A DNA stretch of 64,000 bases, taken from positions 62,001 to 126,000 of the forward strand of contig DATATM010000020.1 of NCBI GenBank assembly GCA_036268775.1, written 5' to 3'. This DNA is from DASZIT01 sp036268775 (GTDB lineage: Bacteria; Actinomycetota; Acidimicrobiia; Acidimicrobiales; RAAP-2). Positions 43,830 to 52,926 of this stretch are shown one piece after another. The stretch's first letter is position 1, and every line of letters begins with the position of its first letter. A program made the position numbers and the translations under genes. Below the pieces are notes generated by a model. The model saw nothing but the letters and a program-made list of their open reading frames with translations, ran no database searches and was not told the DNA's origin.

Positions 43830-45545
43830 ATGAGTGATGACACCCGCACCGACCCCTCGGAACAACCGCTGGTCGGGATCAAGCCCCGTAGTTTCGAGGT
43901 GACCGACGGGCCGACCCGGGCTCCGGCCCGGGCCATGCTCCGGGCGGTCGGCATGACCGACGACGACTGGGACAAGCCCCAGATCGGGGTGGCCTCATCG
44001 TGGAACGAGGTCACCCCCTGCAACCTTCCGCTGGCCCGGTTGGCCCAGCGGGCCAAGGCCGGGGTGCGGGAGAGCGGCGGCTTCCCCTTCGAGTTCGTGA
44101 CCATCGCGGTGTCCGACGGCATCTCCATGGGCCACGAGGGGATGCGGGCCTCGCTGGTCAGCCGGGAGGTCATCGCCGACTCGGTGGAGGTGATGATGCA
44201 CGCCGAGCGGTTCGACGGCATGGTCACCCTGGCCGGGTGCGACAAGTCCCTCCCGGGAATGCTGATGGCCGCCGCCCGGCTCAACCTCCCGAGCGTGTTC
44301 CTCTACGGCGGCTCGATCCTCCCGGGTCGGGCCCGGGACCGCGCCCTCGACATCACCTCGGTGTTCGAGGCGGTCGGCGCCCATGCGGTGAACGCGCTGT
44401 CCGACGAGGAGCTGAGCCTGATCGAGCACAATGCCTGCCCCACCGAGGGCTCCTGTGCCGGGATGTTCACCGCCAACACCATGGCGTCGGTGGCCGAGGC
44501 CCTCGGCATGTCCCTCCCGGGAAGCTCCACCGCCCCGGCGGTGGACCGCCGACGCGAGGACGCCGCCTTCGCCTCCGGCCAGGCGGTGGTCGAACTCCTC
44601 CGGGCCGGCATCCGGCCCCGCCAGGTGATGACCAAGGAGGCCTTCGAGAACGCCATCGCCGTCACCATGGCGCTCGGCGGCTCCACCAACGCGGTGCTCC
44701 ACCTGCTGGCCATCGCCAACGAGGCCCGGGTCGAACTGGAGCTCGACGACTTCAACAAGGTGGCGGCCCGGGTGCCCCACCTGGCCGACACCAAGCCTCA
44801 CGGGAAGTACCACATGAGCGATCTCGACCGCATCGGCGGGGTCCCGGTGGTGATGAAGGAACTCCTCGATGCCGGGCTGCTGCACGGCGACTGCCTGACG
44901 GTGTCCGGCCGCACGGTGGCCGACAATCTGGCCGCCGTCGCCCCCCCCGCCCCCGACGGGGACGTGGTCCACGCTGTCGGTGATCCGATCCACGTCCAGG
45001 GCGGGATCGCAGTGTTGCGGGGCACCCTGGCTCCCAACGGCGCAGTGGTGAAGGTGGCCGGCATCGACCAGCTGACCTTCGACGGGACGGCCCGGGTGTT
45101 CGACGGGGAGGACGCCGCCATGGAGGCCATCCTGGCCGGCTCCATCCAGCCCAACACCGTGGTGGTCATCCGCTACGAAGGTCCGAAGGGCGGCCCGGGC
45201 ATGCGGGAGATGTTGGCGGTGACCGGCGCCATGAAGGGGGTGGGCCGGGGCGGCGACTGTGCCCTGGTCACCGATGGCCGCTTCTCCGGCGGGACCCACG
45301 GGTTCTGCATCGGCCACGTCGCTCCCGAGGCGGTCGACGGGGGACCGATCGGGCTGGTGGCCGACGGTGACCGCATCGTGGTGGACGTGGTCAACCACAC
45401 CATCGATCTGGTAGTGGAGGAGCCCGAGCTCGAGCGGCGGCGCGGCGGGCTCAAGCATCCCGAGCCCCGGTACACCACCGGCGTCCTGGCCAAGTACGCC
45501 CGGCTGGTCACCGGGGCGGAGCGGGGGGCGGTCACCGAGCCCTGA
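43830..45545 (+). CDS. ilvD: Dihydroxy-acid dehydratase
   Basis: 571 residues, full length. Converts dihydroxy-isovalerate and dihydroxy-methylvalerate to the 2-oxo acids of valine and isoleucine. LAGCDKSLPGMLMA and CPTEGSCAGMFTANTM hold Fe-S cysteines, and GGRFSGGTHG with VGHVAPEA-like IGHVAPEA the C-terminal active-site loop. ATG 43830; divergent from the PhyH gene with a 50-base gap. The downstream ilvBNC operon starts 751 bases later. Confidence 0.96.
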   Translation: MSDDTRTDPSEQPLVGIKPRSFEVTDGPTRAPARAMLRAVGMTDDDWDKPQIGVASSWNEVTPCNLPLARLAQRAKAGVRESGGFPFEFVTIAVSDGISMGHEGMRASLVSREVIADSVEVMMHAERFDGMVTLAGCDKSLPGMLMAAARLNLPSVFLYGGSILPGRARDRALDITSVFEAVGAHAVNALSDEELSLIEHNACPTEGSCAGMFTANTMASVAEALGMSLPGSSTAPAVDRRREDAAFASGQAVVELLRAGIRPRQVMTKEAFENAIAVTMALGGSTNAVLHLLAIANEARVELELDDFNKVAARVPHLADTKPHGKYHMSDLDRIGGVPVVMKELLDAGLLHGDCLTVSGRTVADNLAAVAPPAPDGDVVHAVGDPIHVQGGIAVLRGTLAPNGAVVKVAGIDQLTFDGTARVFDGEDAAMEAILAGSIQPNTVVVIRYEGPKGGPGMREMLAVTGAMKGVGRGGDCALVTDGRFSGGTHGFCIGHVAPEAVDGGPIGLVADGDRIVVDVVNHTIDLVVEEPELERRRGGLKHPEPRYTTGVLAKYARLVTGAERGAVTEP

Positions 45546-45564
45546 GCCATCCGGACCCCGAGCG

Positions 45565-46032
45565 ATGGCCAGCTGGGAGGAGTTCGTCGCCGGCGATCCG
45601 GACCTGGCCGCCATCGCCGGGCGGCGGATGGAGGCGGCCGGCCTGGTCCGGGTCGGAACCCTGCGGGCCAACGGCTGGCCCCGGATCAGCCCGGTGGAGC
45701 CGTTGGTGATGGACGGGAACCTGTACCTGGGGATGATGTGGCGCTCGAGGAAGGCGCTCGACCTGTTGCGAGAGCCGCGCGGTGTCGTCCATACCCTGGT
45801 GACCGACAAGGCCGGGACCGAGGGCGACGTGAAGATCTACGGCCGGGCGGTCGAGGTCGCCGACCCGGCCGAGCGGGAGCGCTACGGCGTGGCCCTGGAG
45901 GCCCCTATCGGCTGGCGGCCCAGCGGTGACTTCCACCTGTTCGGGGTGGACATCACCGAGGTCGGCTACTTGGCGGTGGTGGGCGACGGCCACGACGTCC
46001 GGACCTGGGTTCCGACCGCCGGTCCGGCCTGA
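45565..46032 (+). CDS. Pyridoxamine 5'-phosphate oxidase-like split-barrel protein
   Basis: 155 residues. LVRVGTLRANGWPRISPVEPLV and KALDLLREPRGVVHTLV match the PNPOx-like flavin-binding split barrel. The family includes F420- or FMN-dependent reductases, so the cofactor is uncertain. It follows ilvD by 19 bases and could be cotranscribed, but shows no branched-chain link. Confidence 0.8.
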   Translation: MASWEEFVAGDPDLAAIAGRRMEAAGLVRVGTLRANGWPRISPVEPLVMDGNLYLGMMWRSRKALDLLREPRGVVHTLVTDKAGTEGDVKIYGRAVEVADPAERERYGVALEAPIGWRPSGDFHLFGVDITEVGYLAVVGDGHDVRTWVPTAGPA

Positions 46033-46046
46033 CCGGCGAGGGGGGC

Positions 46047-46076
46047 TTGTCGGGACCCTCCCGGTCATGCAACAAT
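46047..46076 (+). promoter_or_regulatory. Candidate promoter of the ilvBNC operon
   Basis: TTGTCG (46047) and AACAAT (46071) are 18 bases apart, placing a start site about 10 bases before the leader-peptide ATG. Fit to consensus is modest. No ribosome site precedes the leader ATG, so the leader may be read without a 5' untranslated region. Confidence 0.3.
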
Positions 46077-46085
46077 GCACGGACC

Positions 46086-46136
46086 ATGCGATCTTGCCCC
46101 ATCAACCCCACCATCACCTTGGTACTCGTTTCGTAG
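46086..46136 (+). CDS. Leader peptide of the ilvBNC attenuator
   Basis: Sixteen codons plus TAG encode MRSCPINPTITLVLVS. Six of sixteen residues are Ile, Leu or Val, and the last run TLVLV packs four regulatory codons just before the stop. A hairpin overlaps the stop, and a terminator-like hairpin with T-tract lies 35 bases on, ahead of ilvB. This is the classic layout of ribosome-mediated attenuation by branched-chain amino acids. The reading is by eye. Confidence 0.7.
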   Translation: MRSCPINPTITLVLVS

Positions 46137-46165
46137 CGCACGCGACGATCTCTCGCCGTGTGCGC
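46136..46165 (+). promoter_or_regulatory. Leader hairpin overlapping the leader-peptide stop
   Basis: GCGCACGCG at 46136-46144 pairs with 46157-46165, with one G-U pair and a 12-base loop. It begins within the leader-peptide stop codon, so a ribosome stalled on the Leu/Val codons would affect its folding. I could not identify a definite antiterminator pairing. Confidence 0.5.
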
Positions 46166-46170
46166 TCTCC

Positions 46171-46200
46171 GACCTCCCAGACGGGAGGTCGTTTTCGTTT
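46171..46200 (+). terminator. Attenuator terminator in the ilvB leader
   Basis: GACCTCCC (46171-46178), loop AGAC, GGGAGGTC (46183-46190), then GTTTTCGTTT. Eight perfect base pairs and a T-rich tail make this the best intrinsic terminator in the window. It lies 96 bases before the ilvB start, inside the same leader as the Ile/Leu/Val-rich peptide. Confidence 0.8.
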
Positions 46201-46296
46201 CCCGCCCACTTCCGACGCCGTGACCAGCACCCGTAATGACCCCCACCAACCACAATCGCAACGCCAGACCCAGACAGCCGACAAGGGAGCACCCCG

Positions 46297-48126
46297 ATGG
46301 ACCCGAAGGAACTCACAGGAGCACAAGCACTGATCAAGAGCTTGGAGATGCAGCAGGTCGAGGTCATGTTCGGCCTCCCCGGCGGGGCCATCCTCCCGGT
46401 CTACGACCCGATCATCGACTCCTCGATCCGTCACATCCTGGTCCGCCACGAGCAGGGCGCCGGCCACATGGCCGAGGGCTACGCCCAGGCCACCGGGCGG
46501 CCCGGGGTCGCCATCGTGACCAGCGGCCCCGGGGCCACCAACATCGTGACCCCCCTGGCCGACGCCTACATGGACTCGATACCGCTGGTGGTGATCACCG
46601 GGCAGGTGGCCACCTCGTCGATCGGCACCGACGCCTTCCAGGAGAGCGACATCACCGGCATCACCATGGGGATCACCAAGCACAACTGGCTGATCACCGA
46701 CCCCAAGGACATCCCCCGGGTGGTGGCTGAGGCCTTCCACGTGGCCACCACCGGGCGGCCCGGACCGGTGCTGATCGACATGCCGAAGGACGTGGCCCAG
46801 GCCAAGATGAACTGGTACTGGCCGGAGCCGTCCGACCTCGATCTCCCCGGCTACCACCCGGTGACCCTCGGCGACCCCGAGCTGGTCCGCCAGGCCGCCG
46901 AGCTGATCCTGGCCGGCGAGCGGCCGGTCATCTATGCCGGCGGGGGGATCCTGAAGGCCCGGGCCTCGGAGGCCCTGCGGGAACTGGCGGAGCGGACCGG
47001 CATCCCGGTGGTGACCACCCTGATGGCCCGCGGGTCGTTCCCCGACTCCCACCCGCTGTGCCTGGGGATGCCGGGGATGCACGGGAACTACACCGCAGTG
47101 ACCGCCATGCAGCGCTCGGACCTGCTGATCGCGCTGGGCAGCCGGTTCGATGACCGGGTGACCGGGCGGGTGGGGGACTTCGCCCCGGGGGCGAAGATCA
47201 TCCACATCGACATCGATCCGGCCGAACACCACAAGGTCCGCCACGCCGACGTCGCCATCGTGGGCGACTGCCGGTTGGTCACCGACGAGCTGCTGATCGC
47301 CCTCGACGGTCTCGGGCTCCCGCACTCCGACGCCACCCGGTCCGGCTCCGGCGGCACCCCGACCGACGCGGTGCCCGGGGCCCCGGCCACGCCGGGCACC
47401 CCGGCCGCCGCCTTCCCCCGGGAGCGGCTCGACCCCTGGCGGGCGACGCTCAGCCAGTGGCAGCGGCGCTACCCGTTGGTCTACGACCAGACCGACGCCC
47501 CCGGCGAGCTCAAGCCCCAGTTCGTCCTGGAGACCCTGCGTGACGCCACCCCCGACGACACCATCGTGGCCTCCGGGGTGGGGCAGCACCAGATGTTCGC
47601 CTCCCAGTGGTGGAAGTTCGACTACCCGAACACCTGGATCAACTCCGGTGGCCTCGGCACCATGGGCTTCGCAGTGCCTGCCGCCATCGGGGCGAAGGTG
47701 GGCCGGCCCAACCGGATGGTGTGGGCCGTGGACGGCGACGGGTGCTTCCAGATGACCGCCCAGGAGTTGGTCACCGCCAGCTCCGAGCGGATCCCGGTCA
47801 AGATCGCCCTCCTCAACAACGCCTATCTTGGCATGGTCCGCCAGTGGCAGGAGATGTTCTACGGGGAGCGGTACTCCGAGGTCTACCTGTCGCCCGATCT
47901 CCCCGACTACGTCGGCTGGGCGGAGTCGATGGGCTGTGTCGGCATCCGGGTGGAGACGCCCGAAGAGGTGGGCCCGGCCATCGACAAGGCCAATGCCATC
48001 GACGATCGGCCGGTGGTCATCGACTTCCGCACCGACGCCTCGGAGAAGGTGTACCCGATGGTGGCGGCGGGGGATTCCAACGACAACATCCTGGTCGACC
48101 CGGTCCAGACCCGGGGGGACGGCTGA
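46297..48126 (+). CDS. ilvB: Acetolactate synthase, catalytic subunit
   Basis: 609 residues, ATG preceded by AAGGGAG. The TPP enzyme joins pyruvate with pyruvate or 2-oxobutyrate. FGLPGGAILPVYD, HEQGAGHMAEGYAQATG (activating Glu), SGPGATN, VWAVDGDGCFQMT with ALLNNAYLGMVRQWQ (Mg/TPP motif), and a Pro/Thr/Ala-rich insertion near residue 350 between domains. First structural gene of ilvBNC behind an attenuator. Confidence 0.96.
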   Translation: MDPKELTGAQALIKSLEMQQVEVMFGLPGGAILPVYDPIIDSSIRHILVRHEQGAGHMAEGYAQATGRPGVAIVTSGPGATNIVTPLADAYMDSIPLVVITGQVATSSIGTDAFQESDITGITMGITKHNWLITDPKDIPRVVAEAFHVATTGRPGPVLIDMPKDVAQAKMNWYWPEPSDLDLPGYHPVTLGDPELVRQAAELILAGERPVIYAGGGILKARASEALRELAERTGIPVVTTLMARGSFPDSHPLCLGMPGMHGNYTAVTAMQRSDLLIALGSRFDDRVTGRVGDFAPGAKIIHIDIDPAEHHKVRHADVAIVGDCRLVTDELLIALDGLGLPHSDATRSGSGGTPTDAVPGAPATPGTPAAAFPRERLDPWRATLSQWQRRYPLVYDQTDAPGELKPQFVLETLRDATPDDTIVASGVGQHQMFASQWWKFDYPNTWINSGGLGTMGFAVPAAIGAKVGRPNRMVWAVDGDGCFQMTAQELVTASSERIPVKIALLNNAYLGMVRQWQEMFYGERYSEVYLSPDLPDYVGWAESMGCVGIRVETPEEVGPAIDKANAIDDRPVVIDFRTDASEKVYPMVAAGDSNDNILVDPVQTRGDG

Positions 48127-48692
48127 TGTCCCCCTACGGAGTGGACAAGCGCCACCACACCCTGACGGTGCTGGTGGAGAACAAGCCGGGGGTGCTGGCC
48201 CGGGTGGCCGGCCTCTTCTCCCGGCGGGGGTACAACATCTTCAGCCTGGCCGTCGCCCCCACCGACAACCCCCGGTTCAGCCGGATCACCATCGTGGTCG
48301 ACGTGGAGTCGGCCCCGCTGGACCAGATCATCAAGCAACTGGACAAGCTGATCCCGGTGGTCTCCATCACCGAGTTGGCCCCCGCCGCCGCCCGGGAGCG
48401 GGAGCTGCTGTTGGTGACGGTGGAGGTCTCCCCCGAGACCCGGGGCCAGGTCATCCAGCTGGTCGGGGTGTTCGAGGGCAAGATCGTCGACGTCGGCCAC
48501 GACCGCCTCACGGTGATGCTGGCCGGGGATCCGACCAAGATCGATGACTTCGAGGACCTGCTCCGGAGCTACGGAATTGTGGACCTGCAGCGAAGTGGGC
48601 GGGTGGCATTGCCTAAGCTCGACCGCACCGACGACCGATCCAAGGGCGCCACGGTGCTCGGATTCGCAAAAAACCCAGAGAAGGCAGGTTGA
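48126..48692 (+). CDS. ilvN: Acetolactate synthase, regulatory subunit
   Basis: 188 residues; ATG shares one base with the ilvB stop (TGATG). The N-terminal ACT domain (HTLTVLVENKPGVLARVAGLFSRRGYNI) and the C-terminal domain (GRVALPKLDR) are those of IlvN/IlvH. It activates IlvB and gives valine feedback inhibition. Length is slightly above the usual 160-175 owing to a C-terminal tail. Confidence 0.96.
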   Translation: MSPYGVDKRHHTLTVLVENKPGVLARVAGLFSRRGYNIFSLAVAPTDNPRFSRITIVVDVESAPLDQIIKQLDKLIPVVSITELAPAAARERELLLVTVEVSPETRGQVIQLVGVFEGKIVDVGHDRLTVMLAGDPTKIDDFEDLLRSYGIVDLQRSGRVALPKLDRTDDRSKGATVLGFAKNPEKAG

Positions 48693-48697
48693 TCACG

Positions 48698-49723
48698 ATG
48701 GCCACGCTGTACTACGAAAAGGACGCCGACCCCAGCTTGATAGGCGGCCGCAAGGTGGCGGTGATCGGCTACGGCTCCCAGGGCCACGCCCACGCCCTCA
48801 ACCTCTCCGAATCCGGGGTGGACGTCCGGGTCGGCCTCCGGGACAGCTCGGCGTCCAAGCAGAAGGCCCAAGAGGCCGGCCTCCGGGTGCTGTCGGTGGC
48901 CGAGGCGTCGGCCGAGGCCGACGTGATCATGATCCTGTTGCCGGACACCGACCAGGCCGCCGTCTACGAGGCGGAGATCGCCCCCCATCTCCAGCCCGGC
49001 GACGTCGTCCTCTTCGCCCACGGCTTCAACATCCGCTTCGGGTTGATCAACCCCCCGGCCGACGTCGACGTGGCCATGGTGGCGCCCAAGGGGCCCGGCC
49101 ACCTGGTGCGCCGGACCTACACCGAGGGCGGGGGAGTGCCGTCACTGGTGGCGGTGTCCGCCGACCCGTCGGGGAAGGCCCACGACCTCGCCCTCTCCTA
49201 CGCCCACGCCATCGGGGCCACCCGGGCCGGGGTGCTCGACACCACCTTCGCGGAGGAGACCGAGACCGACCTCTTCGGGGAGCAGGTGGTGCTGTGCGGC
49301 GGGCTGACCGCTCTGGTCCAGGCCGGCTACGAGACGTTGGTGGGCGCCGGGTACCAGCCCGAGTCCGCCTACTTCGAATGCCTGCACGAGCTCAAGCTCA
49401 TCGTCGACCTGATGTACGAGCAGGGGATCAGCGGGATGCGGTTTTCCATCTCCGACACCGCCGAGTACGGCGACCTCACCCGCGGCCCCCGGGTCATCAA
49501 CACCGCGGTGAGAGAAGAGATGGGCCGCATCCTCGGCGAGATCCAGGACGGCACCTTCGCCAAGGAATGGGTGGCGGAGAATGCCAACGGTCGGCCCAAC
49601 TTCGACGCCCTGCGCCAGGCCGGGCTCGACCACCCCATCGAGAAGGTGGGAGCCGAGCTCCGGGCGATGATGCCGTTCGTGACCGCCGGAAAGCAGAAGA
49701 TCCAGGACATCTCGGGCGGCTGA
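48698..49723 (+). CDS. ilvC: Ketol-acid reductoisomerase (class I)
   Basis: 341 residues from ATG 48698; a TTG at 48689 overlapping the ilvN stop is possible but would add three residues to the usual MATLYYEKDAD start. VIGYGSQGHAHALNL is the NADPH site, MVAPKGPGH and DLFGEQ-x-VLCGG the substrate and Mg region, and SDTAEYG the C-terminal ligand loop. Third enzyme of Ile/Val synthesis, last gene of ilvBNC. Confidence 0.96.
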   Translation: MATLYYEKDADPSLIGGRKVAVIGYGSQGHAHALNLSESGVDVRVGLRDSSASKQKAQEAGLRVLSVAEASAEADVIMILLPDTDQAAVYEAEIAPHLQPGDVVLFAHGFNIRFGLINPPADVDVAMVAPKGPGHLVRRTYTEGGGVPSLVAVSADPSGKAHDLALSYAHAIGATRAGVLDTTFAEETETDLFGEQVVLCGGLTALVQAGYETLVGAGYQPESAYFECLHELKLIVDLMYEQGISGMRFSISDTAEYGDLTRGPRVINTAVREEMGRILGEIQDGTFAKEWVAENANGRPNFDALRQAGLDHPIEKVGAELRAMMPFVTAGKQKIQDISGG

Positions 49724-49725
49724 CC

Positions 49726-50970
49726 TTGCGCCACCGAGGGGGAGTTCGAAAGGCCGGCGCGGTCGCCGCCGCGGTGGTGGCGGCGTCGGCCGTCCTGGCG
49801 GCCTGTTCCTCCCCCCCGGCCAAGAAGTCGACCACCACCACCCGCCCGGCCTCGGCCGGGCCGGTGTGGCTGTGCCGGCCGGGGCTCGCCAACGACCCCT
49901 GCACCGCCAGCCTGACCACCACGGTGGCACCCGGGCCGTCCCCCACCTCGTCGACCACGGTGCAGACGGCCGCTCCGGCGGCTCCGCCCGCCATCGACTG
50001 CTTCTACGTCTACCCGACGGTCAGCGCCCAGACCACCACCAACGCCAACCTCCACATCGACCCGGCCGAGACCCAGGTGGCCCAGGCCCAGGCGTCGCCC
50101 TTCGCCCCCGACTGCCGCATCTTCGCCCCCATGTACCAGCAGTTCACCCTCTCGGCCCTGCTCGGGTCATCCGGGATCGGGGCCGTGAACGCGACATCAC
50201 TGAACCTGGCCTACGGCGGGGTGCTGGCGGCCTGGAAGTACTACCTGGCCCATGACAACGATGGGCGGGGGGTGGTGTTCATCGGCCACTCCCAGGGGGC
50301 GTCGATGCTCATCCGGTTGCTCCGTTCCCAGGTCGACCCGAACCCGGCCGAGCGCCGCTTGCTGGTGTCGGCCATCCTGCTGGGCGGGAACGTGGAGGTG
50401 CCGACGGGCCAGACGGTCGGCGGGAGCTTCCAGCACATCCCCGCCTGCAATTCGACCACCGCCACCGGCTGCGTGACGGCGTATTCGAGCTTCGACCAGA
50501 GCCCCCCGACCAACAGCCTCTTCGCCCGGGCCGGTGCCGGGGTCAGCCTGCTGTCGGGACAGCCGCCGGGGCCGAGCAGCTCGTACCAGGTGCTGTGCGT
50601 GAACCCGACCTCCCTGAGCGCACCGACCACCCCGGGCGCCCTGGACCCGCTGTTCCCGACCAAGACCACCGCGGTGCCCACCGGCTCCGGCCAGAGCGCC
50701 GCCACCAAGGTGGACGCCACCCCCTGGGTGACCTATCCCAACCTCTACACCGCCCAGTGCGAGGACAAGAACGGGGCCAGCTGGCTGCAGGTCAACGACG
50801 TGGCCCCATCGGGGGACACCCGGCCGGTGGTCAACACCTCGCTGCTCGGGCCGACCTGGGGACTCCACCTGGAGGACGTCAACCTCGCCCTCGGGAACCT
50901 GGTCACCCTGGTCCACGATGAGGGGACCGCCTTTGTCGCCCAATCGATCGGCAGCGGCATCGCTTCCTGA
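49726..50970 (+). CDS. DUF3089 alpha/beta-hydrolase-like lipoprotein
   Basis: 414 residues from TTG 49726, two bases after the ilvC stop; the start is uncertain. The lipobox VLAAC at about residues 21-25 and a Thr/Ser/Pro-rich linker mark an exported lipoprotein. The core has IDCFYVYPTVS, the family start, GHSQGASMLIRLL (G-x-S-x-G) and a late LVTLVHDEG. Enzymatic activity of DUF3089 is not established; an esterase is likely. May be read with ilvC. Confidence 0.8.
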   Translation: MRHRGGVRKAGAVAAAVVAASAVLAACSSPPAKKSTTTTRPASAGPVWLCRPGLANDPCTASLTTTVAPGPSPTSSTTVQTAAPAAPPAIDCFYVYPTVSAQTTTNANLHIDPAETQVAQAQASPFAPDCRIFAPMYQQFTLSALLGSSGIGAVNATSLNLAYGGVLAAWKYYLAHDNDGRGVVFIGHSQGASMLIRLLRSQVDPNPAERRLLVSAILLGGNVEVPTGQTVGGSFQHIPACNSTTATGCVTAYSSFDQSPPTNSLFARAGAGVSLLSGQPPGPSSSYQVLCVNPTSLSAPTTPGALDPLFPTKTTAVPTGSGQSAATKVDATPWVTYPNLYTAQCEDKNGASWLQVNDVAPSGDTRPVVNTSLLGPTWGLHLEDVNLALGNLVTLVHDEGTAFVAQSIGSGIAS

Positions 50971-50973
50971 CCG

Positions 50974-52431
50974 TTACTTCTGGGCGATGACCTTGCCGAG
51001 GAACGGCACCAGCAGGTTGAAGAAGTTGTTGTTGGGATAGGCGCCGGCCGGGTCGTTGTGGGAGTAGGTGCTCTGGTCGTTGGCCAGGGTGAGGTTGCTC
51101 GCCGGTATCCCCGACTGGGCCGCCAGCAGCTGGGCGTCCTGGGGGACGCCGGCACCCCCCAGGCGGGCACCGAAGGCGTAGATCAGCAGGTTCTTCGGAA
51201 GGGCGTGACCCATGGTGGCGTGGACGTCGAGCACGCTCTGGGCCGGATTGGCATTCCCGTTGTCCACCGCCCCGGTGTCATCGGTCAACCGCTGGGGGAA
51301 GTACCACTCGGTGCCGTCGGCGTTCTGCATCGGGTACCCGGAGAACATGGTGGCAAACCGATCGAGCGGGGTGAGCGCCCCGGTGCCGTTCCAGCCATGG
51401 ACCGGGCCGGCGGCGGCCAGGCCTTGGCCGAGATGGGCTTGAGCCGCCAGCAAGCTGGACGGCGAACTGGCGGCGTTGAGGGCGAAGCCGTACTGGCCGG
51501 CATTGGTGACCGGCACCGGCGGAACGATGTCGGCGGGCAACAGGCCCGACGTCTGGCCCAACGACGGCGCGTTGGGGTCCAACAGCGCCGACGCCGACCC
51601 GGTGGCGTTGAAGATCCCGGCATAGGGGGCGGGGATCCCGCCGAACGACAGCCAGGGGGTGGCCCCGGGGGCGTCGAGCGACTGCAACTGCTGGGTGGCG
51701 GCTTGGGCACTCTCCGGACTCGGGGCGCTGCCTCCATCGATGTAGACCAGACCGGCCAGGTCGTCGGCCCCGGGCCGCCCGTTGAAGTCCCAGGTGGCAT
51801 AGGCGGTGACCACCGACCCGCCCAGCGAGTGGCCACCGAGGACCACCTTGCCACCGGCCTGCTTGGCCGCCCCGATCACCGTATGGAGGTCTTGGACCGC
51901 GACGTTCATCCCCCATTGCTTGGCGAACTGGACCGTCGAATCGGGAATCAGCTGGATGTGGTGGGTGATGCCCGGGTCCTTCAGGTAGCCGAAGTAGTAG
52001 TCGAACAGCTGGGTGGCGGTGGCCTTGTGCGCCTTGAAGAGGTTGAGTTCCGACTGGTCCTCCAGCAGGCTCTCGCGACGTTCGACCGCCCACACCTGCC
52101 AGTGGCTGGACTTGGAGACCACCCACTGGGCCAGCGGGACGAAGTAGGAGGCGGCGGCCGAGGTCCCGGGCTCGAGGACCAGGATGTTCTTGGCGTTGGT
52201 GGGCCCGACCTTGATCACCCCCACCTTGTTGTACTGGGCCGGGGTGCCGGGGGCGGCGTAGCCCGGCATCCAGGTGACGCCGAGCGGGGGGCTGGCCGAA
52301 GCCCCCGGCGGGGGACTGGACCCGCAGCTGGCCAACAGCGCGGCGGAGCCGAGGACCGCGCAGGTCAGCGACAACAGCCGCTTCGGCGTCGGGCCGCCAA
52401 CCCTCAACCTGCAACCTGTCCGCTTTGTCGA
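50974..52431 (-). CDS. Secreted alpha/beta-hydrolase lipoprotein
   Basis: 485 residues from GTG 52431; the frame is open to 52512, but the shorter form places the lipobox ALLASC near residue 35. LVLEPGTSAAASYF, GGHSLGGSVVTAYA (nucleophile Ser) and a terminal STYSHNDP with the likely catalytic His are seen. Ends three bases from the DUF3089 gene, convergently. Substrate unknown. Confidence 0.75.
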   Translation of the reverse strand, partial: STKRTGCRLRVGGPTPKRLLSLTCAVLGSAALLASCGSSPPPGASASPPLGVTWMPGYAAPGTPAQYNKVGVIKVGPTNAKNILVLEPGTSAAASYFVPLAQWVVSKSSHWQVWAVERRESLLEDQSELNLFKAHKATATQLFDYYFGYLKDPGITHHIQLIPDSTVQFAKQWGMNVAVQDLHTVIGAAKQAGGKVVLGGHSLGGSVVTAYATWDFNGRPGADDLAGLVYIDGGSAPSPESAQAATQQLQSLDAPGATPWLSFGGIPAPYAGIFNATGSASALLDPNAPSLGQTSGLLPADIVPPVPVTNAGQYGFALNAASSPSSLLAAQAHLGQGLAAAGPVHGWNGTGALTPLDRFATMFSGYPMQNADGTEWYFPQRLTDDTGAVDNGNANPAQSVLDVHATMGHALPKNLLIYAFGARLGGAGVPQDAQLLAAQSGIPASNLTLANDQSTYSHNDPAGAYPNNNFFNLLVPFLGKVIAQK

Positions 52432-52523
52432 CACGGCCGGCCAGGTTACGGCCAGGGTTGCCCCGCCGCCAGAGTGGCGCCGGTCCGGTTGCGCGACCTC
52501 AGTGGCGGACACAGACTGATCCC

Positions 52524-52895
52524 ATGCTCGATCATGTTTCGATTCAATGTGTTGATCTCCCGGCCAGTGCCGCCTTCTACGACACGGTGCTGGCTCCGCT
52601 CGGGGGAGAGCGGATCGTGGACTTCGGCGAGGTGATGGGTTTCGGGATACCGCCGATGCCGGAATTCTGGATCGGCGCCCGATCCATCGGGGACAGGTTC
52701 CGCGAATCCCGTTTCGCCTTCGCCGCTCCTGACCGGGCGGCGGTGGATGCGTTTCTGGCCGCCGCCAAGGGTGCCGGGGCCGAGGTGCTGCACGAGGCCA
52801 AGGTATGGCCCGAATACCACCCCAATTACTACGGTGCCTTCGTGCGCGACCCCGACGGCAACAACATCGAGGCGGTGTGCCACTCCCCTCAGTAG
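52524..52895 (+). CDS. VOC-family (glyoxalase-like) protein
   Basis: 123 residues from ATG 52524. LDHVSIQCVDLPASAAFYDTVLAPLG opens the domain, and FVRDPDGNNIEAVCH closes it, with metal-ligand His and Glu. The middle strand AFAAPDRAAVDAF is typical of the small single-domain VOC group. No neighbour explains its substrate; divergent from the hydrolase gene. Confidence 0.85.
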   Translation: MLDHVSIQCVDLPASAAFYDTVLAPLGGERIVDFGEVMGFGIPPMPEFWIGARSIGDRFRESRFAFAAPDRAAVDAFLAAAKGAGAEVLHEAKVWPEYHPNYYGAFVRDPDGNNIEAVCHSPQ

Positions 52896-52926
52896 CGGAG
52901 GAAATCAGCGGGGCGGGTAGCCCTGC

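Noticed and set aside
43995..45809. Long open frame opposite ilvD
   Set aside because: Shadow of ilvD; no motif, and ilvD is complete on the + strand.
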